A DNA stretch of 7,291 nt from an uncultured Synechococcus sp. Lineage in GTDB: Bacteria > Cyanobacteriota > Cyanobacteriia > PCC-6307 > Cyanobiaceae. The stretch lies in assembly GCA_913050105.1 (NCBI GenBank), contig CAJWZN010000063.1:1-7291 (forward strand). The letters run 5' to 3'. Positions 1 through 5,534 of the stretch are shown in pieces (the first letter of the stretch is position 1; every line of letters begins with the position of its first letter). Under the pieces are notes generated by a model, which worked only from the letters and a program-made list of their open reading frames with translations, made no database searches and was not told the origin of the DNA. The position numbers were made by a program, and so were the translations under genes.

Positions 1-96
1 GATCCCGGAAGTGTTCTGGGATTTGAAAATCTCAGACCAAATCTTCAACGAATGAGAGAGACAATCCGAGCCTCCAAAACAAAACCATCGGAATGA
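1..96 (+). CDS. PAM68-like (DUF3464) protein, C-terminal end only
   Basis: The first 31 codons form an open frame ending in TGA at 94-96; the start lies outside the window. The fragment contains PGSVLGFENLRPNLQRMRET, which resembles the end of the PAM68/DUF3464 family (Synechocystis Sll0933 type), where a Gly-Ser-x-Leu-Gly-aromatic stretch is followed by a basic amphipathic helix and a Lys/Arg-rich tail. PAM68 proteins are thylakoid membrane proteins with two transmembrane helices that help assemble photosystem II core complexes; those helices would lie upstream and are not visible. The gene converges on dnaE with a 33-bp gap. The assignment rests on recalled similarity over a short tail, so the family is likely but not certain. 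That this is a real coding end is supported by the family-like pattern and by lying in a gap otherwise free of genes. Confidence 0.55.
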   Translation, partial: DPGSVLGFENLRPNLQRMRETIRASKTKPSE

Positions 97-124
97 CCAA
101 CTGGATATCAGTCAACTGAATACT

Positions 125-134
125 GCTGATCAGC
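125..134. repeat. 10-bp perfect palindrome across the dnaE stop codon
   Basis: GCTGATCAGC is a perfect inverted repeat containing the dnaE stop (TGA on the minus strand, 130-132). It sits beside the 33-bp gap between the convergent dnaE and PAM68-like genes. It has no loop and no following T tract, so it is not a convincing rho-independent terminator. It may be chance or a weak bidirectional pause site. Confidence 0.3.
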
Positions 135-3100
135 TCAACACCATATTCTCGCTTCGGCGGGCCCTGAAATCCTGATTAAGCAGGGATTCAACTGCAGCTT
201 CAGCATTGCGAACACAAAACTGAGGCCCAAGGCGGACGTAACGGATCGAAGCGCCATCGCTCACTTCAGCGATCACTGGAACCTTCACACCTAGCTCATC
301 ACGTTCGGGACGATGCATGTTGAGGCATTCGCGAAGTTTGTGCTGAACGGCGATATCACTGGCCTGTGCTGAAGGAAGCTCAACGAGAAGCAGATTGAGC
401 TCATCGATCGCACGACAATCATCGATGATCAATTGAACGCGCTCATCTCGGCGATCCACCCCAGCCCAGACCAGCAAACGCGCTTCGGCCATGAGGTGAT
501 CCGCAAGACGTGCGTAACTCTTGGGAAACACCACCGCTTCACAACTTCCTGTGAGATCCTCCAACTGAAGAATCGCCATTCGATCGCCCTTTCTGGTCGT
601 TACCTGACGCAGTTCAGTGATCATCGTGATCGCACTGACTTTGGCTTTGTCTGGCTGTTCTTCAAGAGATCCGAGGCCGATTGGAGCGAGGAGCCGTGAC
701 GATGGCGTCAACTGTTTCAATGGATGATCAGACAGGTAAAAACCAACCAATTCTTTCTCCAGGCGCAGCTTTTCAGTTGGCGGATAGTCCGGGACTGGTG
801 CCGCTTTGGGCGCCAAACTCAAATCAGCAGGGCCATCAGCATCGGCTGGAGCCGCCATCAAATCAAACAAGTTGCCCTGGCCACTGTCTCTGTCTCTGGC
901 TCGAGATGAAGCCCAGTCGAGCAGAAGTTCAAGATCTGCCATCAGCTGGGCACGATTGGCCTCTGGGTCAAAAGCGTCAAGAGCACCGGAGTGAATTAAC
1001 GACTCGAGCCCTCTACGGTTCAAGACTGAGGATGGAATCCGATCGCAAATATCAGCTAGGGAACGGAACGCACCATCAGACTCACGCTCAGCAATCAACT
1101 GACGGATCGCACCATCTCCGAGATTGCGAACTGCCGAGAGACCAAAAAGAATGCGGTCACCATTTGGGGTGAAATCTGTCAGAGAGGCGTTCACATCCGG
1201 TGGCATCACCTCAATGCCCATTGCATTGCAGTTGGAGATGTAACGCTGCACCTTGTCAGCAGCACCTGCATTCACCGTAAGCAGGGCAGCCATATAGGCC
1301 ACGGGATAGTGAGCCTTGAGATACGCGGTTTGATAAGTCACTGCGCCATAAGCCGTTGAATGGCTCTTGTTGAAGCAGTATTCGGCGAAAAGAACCATCT
1401 GATCAAACAATTCATCGGCGACCTTCTCATCCACACCACGCTCAGAGGCACCCTTAACAAAAATGCCACGGTGTTTCTGCATCTCTGACACCTTCTTTTT
1501 ACCCATCGCACGACGAAGAAGATCGGCTTGACCCAGCGAATAGCCTGCCAAATCCTGAGCGATCCTCATGATCTGTTCCTGATAAACCATGATCCCGTAG
1601 GTCTCACTCAGAATCGGTTCAAGGATTGCGTGAGCGAAATCAATGGCTTCGCGGCCATGCTTGCGGTTGATGAATTTCGGGATCAGACCGGCATCAAGTG
1701 GGCCAGGCCGATAGAGCGCGAGAATGGACGAAATATCTTCCAGGGATGACGGCTTCAGGTCACGCACGATCTGACGCATTCCGCTGGACTCAAGCTGGAA
1801 AATTCCCTCCAGATCACCACGGGCCAATAGGGCAAACGTTTCTTCATCTTCTGGAGGAAGCCTGTCGGGATCAACACGGGTTCCACTGCTGACTTCGACC
1901 AACTCAAGTGTTTTCTCGATCATGGTGAGGTTCTTCAACCCCAGGAAATCCATCTTCAAAAGACCCATGGATTCCACATCTTCCATGAAGTACTGCGTGA
2001 TCACCTGACCATCGTTGTTGCGCTGCAACGGCACAAGTTCATCAAGGGGATCGGCTGCGATCACAACTCCTGCAGCATGAACTCCGAAGGTTTTATTGGT
2101 TCCTTCGATCCGCATCGCCATATCCACCCAACGCTTCACATCCGGATCAGCCTTGTACTTCTCGCGAAATTCGGGATTCGGAGACTCGTCGCCGATCATC
2201 GCCTTGAGCTTGGCAGGCTTTCCCCGAACAACTGGAATCAACTTGGCGAGCCGGTCGGCATCGCCGTAAGGAATATCGAGCACACGGGCGACATCCTTCA
2301 ACACAGCCTTGGAGGTCATGCGATTGAAAGTGATGATCTGCGCCACCTTGTCCTCGCCGTAGCGCTGGGTGACGTAGTCGATCACCTCACCACGACGTTC
2401 AATGCAGAAGTCGGTATCGATATCTGGCATCGATTTACGTTCCGGATTGAGAAAGCGTTCGAACAACAGGCCGTTGCTCACCGGATCGATATTTGTAATG
2501 CCAAGGCAATAGGCAACGAGGGAACCTGCAGCAGAACCACGCCCAGGACCGACGGGAATATTCTTTTCACGTGCAAATCGGATGTAATCCCAGACCACAA
2601 GGAAGTAAGTGGGAAAACCCATCTGCTCCATGATCTTGAGCTCATGAGCCATGCGCTCGGAGTAATTATCAGGGAAATCGTCAGCAGGCTGAAGCTCAAG
2701 CCGCTCACGCAAACCGCTCTCAGTGACTTCACGGAGATAAGTGACCGGGGTGTGGCCATCGGGTATGGGGAACCGTGGCATCTGATAACGGCCCAGGATG
2801 TCGTAAGGCTCTACTTTTTCTGCAACTTTCACCGTGTTGGTGATTGCCTTTTGAACAACATCCGGTTCAAGGTGATCAGCGAAGAGACGGCTCATTTCCT
2901 CTTCCGTCTTGATATATTCCGTGCCTGTGTATCGCAGCCGTTTCTCGTCAGTGATCAGCTTGCCGGTGAGAACGCAAAGCAGAGCATCATGAGCTTCCAC
3001 ATCCTGCTTGGTTAAATAGTGCGCATCATTGGTCGCGACTAGCTCGATCCCAAGTTCTGCGGCGATCTTGACGATCTCCGTATTGACAATCCGATCCTCG

Positions 3101-3648
3101 GGCGAACCATGGTCCTGGATCTCAAGATAGAAATCATCACCAAAAACCTGCTGGTACCAACCAGCCACATCGCGCGCGACATCGGGACGTCCACGGAGGA
3201 TGGCCTGAGGAATTTCTCCACCCAAACAGGCGGTGGCAACAATCAATCCCTCGCTGTATTGCTTGAGTAGGTGCTTGTCGACACAAGCTCTGGAAAAGAT
3301 GCCTCGCCCACGCATCCCGCGCAGATGACTGATGCTGGTGAGCTTGACCAGATTTCGATAACCAACCTCGTTTTTCGCAAGAACGACGAGGTGATAGCGC
3401 TTCTCTTTCTTCGGTTGAGGATCGTCGATCGAACCGTTGATCACATACATCTCATTGCCGATAATCGGCTTGAGATCTGTTCCTTTGCAAAGCTTGAGCA
3501 ACTCAACGGCGCCGTACATGACCCCGTGGTCCGTGAGAGCAATGGCAGGCATTCCAAGCTCCTGCGCTCGCTCAACCATTGCCGGCAACTGCGACGCCCC
3601 ATCCAGGAGGCTGTAGTCACTGTGGTTGTGGAGCGGGACAAAAGCCAT
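130..3648 (-). CDS. dnaE: DNA polymerase III subunit alpha (replicative polymerase)
   Basis: This 1172-residue protein is the catalytic subunit of the chromosomal replicase and is full length for the DnaE1 class (E. coli alpha is 1160). An N-terminal PHP domain (about 1-280) starts with HNHSDYSLLDG (H7, H9, D16) and continues with TDHG (H41), GNEMYV (E66), YHLV (H86), TACLGGE (C141) and NDAHY (D208, H210). The family-C polymerase core (about 290-820) has GPGRGSAAGSLVAYCLGI at 367-384, the palm acidic cluster PDIDTD at 408-413 and the third catalytic Asp D567 in KMDFLGLKNLT. A helix-hairpin-helix region (about 815-900) is followed by a beta-clamp-binding motif QGNLF (924-928), a Pro/Ala-rich linker (about 931-957) and an OB fold (about 1003-1085). 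The ATG at 3646-3648 is chosen because it places the PHP motif at the usual distance from the terminus. No stop or frameshift interrupts the gene. It lies 67 bp downstream of gatA on the same strand. The FAEY/CFNK site that hosts the split intein of many cyanobacteria is uninterrupted. Confidence 0.98.
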   Translation of the reverse strand: MAFVPLHNHSDYSLLDGASQLPAMVERAQELGMPAIALTDHGVMYGAVELLKLCKGTDLKPIIGNEMYVINGSIDDPQPKKEKRYHLVVLAKNEVGYRNLVKLTSISHLRGMRGRGIFSRACVDKHLLKQYSEGLIVATACLGGEIPQAILRGRPDVARDVAGWYQQVFGDDFYLEIQDHGSPEDRIVNTEIVKIAAELGIELVATNDAHYLTKQDVEAHDALLCVLTGKLITDEKRLRYTGTEYIKTEEEMSRLFADHLEPDVVQKAITNTVKVAEKVEPYDILGRYQMPRFPIPDGHTPVTYLREVTESGLRERLELQPADDFPDNYSERMAHELKIMEQMGFPTYFLVVWDYIRFAREKNIPVGPGRGSAAGSLVAYCLGITNIDPVSNGLLFERFLNPERKSMPDIDTDFCIERRGEVIDYVTQRYGEDKVAQIITFNRMTSKAVLKDVARVLDIPYGDADRLAKLIPVVRGKPAKLKAMIGDESPNPEFREKYKADPDVKRWVDMAMRIEGTNKTFGVHAAGVVIAADPLDELVPLQRNNDGQVITQYFMEDVESMGLLKMDFLGLKNLTMIEKTLELVEVSSGTRVDPDRLPPEDEETFALLARGDLEGIFQLESSGMRQIVRDLKPSSLEDISSILALYRPGPLDAGLIPKFINRKHGREAIDFAHAILEPILSETYGIMVYQEQIMRIAQDLAGYSLGQADLLRRAMGKKKVSEMQKHRGIFVKGASERGVDEKVADELFDQMVLFAEYCFNKSHSTAYGAVTYQTAYLKAHYPVAYMAALLTVNAGAADKVQRYISNCNAMGIEVMPPDVNASLTDFTPNGDRILFGLSAVRNLGDGAIRQLIAERESDGAFRSLADICDRIPSSVLNRRGLESLIHSGALDAFDPEANRAQLMADLELLLDWASSRARDRDSGQGNLFDLMAAPADADGPADLSLAPKAAPVPDYPPTEKLRLEKELVGFYLSDHPLKQLTPSSRLLAPIGLGSLEEQPDKAKVSAITMITELRQVTTRKGDRMAILQLEDLTGSCEAVVFPKSYARLADHLMAEARLLVWAGVDRRDERVQLIIDDCRAIDELNLLLVELPSAQASDIAVQHKLRECLNMHRPERDELGVKVPVIAEVSDGASIRYVRLGPQFCVRNAEAAVESLLNQDFRARRSENMVLS

Positions 3649-3683
3649 GCACCCAGCCTAGGCCCCAACGCAAGATCAAGTGT

Positions 3684-3714
3684 TTGCCTTAAGCAAGAGA
3701 CACTAGATGTAGTG
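3684..3714. other. gatA–dnaE gap with two small inverted repeats
   Basis: The 67 bp between the gatA stop and the dnaE start hold two short inverted repeats: CACTA-gatg-TAGTG at 3701-3714, immediately after the gatA stop, and TTGC-cttaa-GCAA at 3684-3696. As RNA on the minus strand the first makes a 5-bp, AT-rich stem with a 4-nt loop, followed by TCTCTTGCTT rather than a clear U tract. This is too weak for a confident terminator. It could be a pause or mRNA-processing site separating gatA from dnaE expression. I see no convincing -35/-10 pair and no strong Shine-Dalgarno sequence before dnaE (GGGTGC lies just upstream of the ATG). Confidence 0.3.
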
Positions 3715-3715
3715 C

Positions 3716-5176
3716 TCAGGGCACCAAAGCAGCCTCGGGACGCGACGCGAACACATCAGCGGCCTGTTCGTACTGATGAGCAACCCGCAGCAATTTTGCT
3801 TCCTCCAGCACATTGCCAATCAACTGGACCCCAATGGGCAGACCCGACTGACTGAAGCCGCAGGGAACACTGATCGCGGGCAAACCGGCAAGGTTCACAG
3901 GAATTGTGAGCAGATCAGCCAGGTACATCGAGAGGGGATCATCCGCATGGGCTCCGGTTTTGAATGCTGTGGACGGAGCTGTTGGGGTCAACAAGACATC
4001 GACCTGCTGGAAAGCCGCGTCGAAATCGCGACGAATCAGGGTGCGCACCTGCTGAGCTTTCTTGTAGTACGCATCGACGTAGCCCGCAGATAGGGCATAG
4101 GTACCGATCAGAATCCTCCGCTGAACCTCAGCCCCGAATCCTTCGGCACGGCTGCAGGACGTCATCGCCGCAAGACTCTCGTCATTGTCGGCACGAAAAC
4201 CATATTTCACACCGTCGTAGCGGGCCAGATTGGCAGAGGCCTCCGACGGAGCAATCACGTAATACGTCGCGATTCCGTCGTTGAAACGGGGACAACTCAC
4301 CTCCACCAGTTCCGCTCCGAGTGCCTCCAGCTGGGCTGCGGACGCCTGGACTGAAGCCTTCACCTCGGAGTCGAGCCCCATCGCTTCAAAACATTCGCGA
4401 ATAATGCCGACCTTCAACCCTTTGATCGGTTGATCGAGAGCAGCGATGTAGTCGGGAACATCGGCGTTGAGGCAGGTGGAATCGCGCGGATCCGGGCCAG
4501 CGATCACCTGAAGCAATTCGGCTGCATCAGCGACGCATGTGGCAAAGGGGCCCACCTGATCCAGGGAACTGGCAAAAGCCACAAGCCCCCAGCGACTTAC
4601 CCGGCCATAGGTGGGCTTGAGACCGACCACCCCACAAAAGGACGCCGGTTGTCGGATTGAACCACCGGTATCCGAACCAAGGGAGGCCAGGCAGCTGCCG
4701 GATGCCACAGCCGCAGCACTTCCACCGGAGCTTCCTCCAGGCACGTGGGAGGTGTTCCAGGGGTTGAGGGTGGGTCCGAACGCTGATGTTTCGGTGGAAC
4801 CTCCCATTGCGAATTCATCCAGATTCGTCTTACCCATGAGAACGCCTCCGGATGTCCAGAGGCGATCGGTAACGGTGGATTCATAGGGAGGAATGAACCG
4901 CTCGAGCATGCGGCTCGCGCAAGTCGTACGGACACCCCGAGTGCAGAGATTGTCCTTGACAGCCAGTGGGATGCCGGCGAGTGAACCGAGCGATTCTCCG
5001 GAGGCTCGGGCCTCATCAATGCGGTTCGCTTCCGCGCGGGCTCGATCTGCAGTGACCTCCAGATACACATTGAGGCTCGACTCCGAGGCCTCAATCCTCT
5101 TGAGGTGCTGATCGACAAGCTCCCGGGAAGAGATCTCACCGCTCAGAAGCCGCTGACGCCACGCGCTGATCGTCAT
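3716..5176 (-). CDS. gatA: Asp-tRNA(Asn)/Glu-tRNA(Gln) amidotransferase subunit A
   Basis: GatA is the amidase-signature subunit of the GatCAB complex. It releases ammonia from glutamine, and the complex uses it to convert misacylated Glu-tRNA(Gln) to Gln-tRNA(Gln), the usual glutamine-charging route in cyanobacteria. With the ATG at 5174-5176 the protein has 486 residues, normal for the family. The Ser-cisSer-Lys triad is intact: K74 in LAVKDNL, S149 in PGGSSGGSAAAVASG and S173 in SDTGGSIRQP, the expected spacing against Staphylococcus GatA (K79/S154/S178). The C-terminal part carries LLTPTAPSTAF and the conserved TIPVNLAGLPAISVPCGF stretch. The frame stays open upstream to a TTG at 5234-5236 (506 residues), but the extra 20 residues look unlike GatA, and MTISAWRQRL matches the normal family start. 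The gene lies 43 bp after the DUF1816 gene and 67 bp before dnaE. gatB and gatC are not in the window; the Gat genes are commonly dispersed in cyanobacteria. Confidence 0.97.
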   Translation of the reverse strand: MTISAWRQRLLSGEISSRELVDQHLKRIEASESSLNVYLEVTADRARAEANRIDEARASGESLGSLAGIPLAVKDNLCTRGVRTTCASRMLERFIPPYESTVTDRLWTSGGVLMGKTNLDEFAMGGSTETSAFGPTLNPWNTSHVPGGSSGGSAAAVASGSCLASLGSDTGGSIRQPASFCGVVGLKPTYGRVSRWGLVAFASSLDQVGPFATCVADAAELLQVIAGPDPRDSTCLNADVPDYIAALDQPIKGLKVGIIRECFEAMGLDSEVKASVQASAAQLEALGAELVEVSCPRFNDGIATYYVIAPSEASANLARYDGVKYGFRADNDESLAAMTSCSRAEGFGAEVQRRILIGTYALSAGYVDAYYKKAQQVRTLIRRDFDAAFQQVDVLLTPTAPSTAFKTGAHADDPLSMYLADLLTIPVNLAGLPAISVPCGFSQSGLPIGVQLIGNVLEEAKLLRVAHQYEQAADVFASRPEAALVP

Positions 5177-5179
5177 GAA

Positions 5180-5197
5180 CCTGCGATCTGTTGCAGG
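5180..5197. repeat. Small inverted repeat just upstream of gatA start
   Basis: CCTGC at 5180-5184 and GCAGG at 5193-5197 form a 5-bp GC-rich stem with an 8-nt loop, ending 3 nt before the preferred gatA ATG. In the mRNA it would sit over the ribosome-binding region, where no other Shine-Dalgarno candidate is clear, so it could modulate gatA translation. It is short enough to be chance. Confidence 0.25.
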
Positions 5198-5219
5198 AGC
5201 GACGCTATCAGCTGAGAGT

Positions 5220-5465
5220 TCAGCCCTCGGCTGCAATCGTTAACGGCTCGGAGCGGCGCGTGCGCAACACGGCATGGCTCATGGACTGGGGCTCCTCCGA
5301 ACTCACATCCTCAAGGAAAACGGGGAGCTCCTTTTCGAGCCCACGCCGGGTGACGAACGGCCCAAACCAGTAGGTCACATCAGGACCAGAGGTTTCAACG
5401 CGGGCCCACCAGGCCACACCGAGACCGTTGGCCAGGCTTCGCAGCGGCCGGATCAGTGGGCTCAT
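5220..5465 (-). CDS. DUF1816 domain-containing small cyanobacterial protein
   Basis: This 81-residue soluble protein has no signal peptide or membrane segment. It matches the remembered pattern of the cyanobacterium-restricted DUF1816 family: a Trp-rich strand (VAWWARVET, 17-25), the TYWFGPF motif (31-37) in which an aromatic pair precedes Gly-Pro-Phe, then a helix leading to FLEDV (50-54), and a closing EPLTI (73-77). No biochemical role is established for the family as far as I know, so none is assigned. The protein is compact, with a basic N-terminus (MSPLIRPLRS) and an acidic middle. The ATG at 5463-5465 gives the family's usual size. No clear Shine-Dalgarno sequence precedes it. It lies 69 bp after rlmB and 43 bp before gatA on the same strand and is probably co-transcribed with them, which hints at a housekeeping rather than accessory role. 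Confidence 0.8.
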   Translation of the reverse strand: MSPLIRPLRSLANGLGVAWWARVETSGPDVTYWFGPFVTRRGLEKELPVFLEDVSSEEPQSMSHAVLRTRRSEPLTIAAEG

Positions 5466-5534
5466 CAGCTAAGAAACAGGATGGAAATCATTTTGCCGCG
5501 ATACCGAGAAAAGAAAGTGATGCCTGAGGCGAAC
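5466..5534. other. rlmB–DUF1816 intergenic gap, no clear signal
   Basis: These 69 bp are the longest gap between complete genes here. On the minus strand they contain a pyrimidine-rich stretch (CACTTTCTTTTCTCGG) followed by an A-rich CAAAATGATTT, which might serve as a promoter -10 region for the DUF1816–gatA–dnaE part, but no matching -35 box is evident. The only inverted repeat is GCCT-g-AGGC at 5522-5530, whose one-base loop is too small for a hairpin. I cannot say whether transcription restarts here. Confidence 0.25.

Noticed and set aside
2077..3015. 312-codon open frame on the + strand inside dnaE
   Set aside because: It is wholly antisense to a conserved part of dnaE, shows no family motif I recognise, and has no promoter or ribosome-binding evidence. 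Long antisense frames are common opposite strongly codon-biased genes.
3701..3714. CACTA/TAGTG hairpin as a rho-independent terminator for gatA
   Set aside because: The stem is only 5 bp with two G/C pairs, and the following sequence TCTCTTGCTT is not a proper U tract. It is listed only as an inverted repeat.
3271..3855. 194-codon + strand frame spanning the dnaE start, the gap and the gatA end
   Set aside because: It is antisense to two certain genes, has a composition unlike its neighbours, and bridges an intergenic region only by chance absence of stops.
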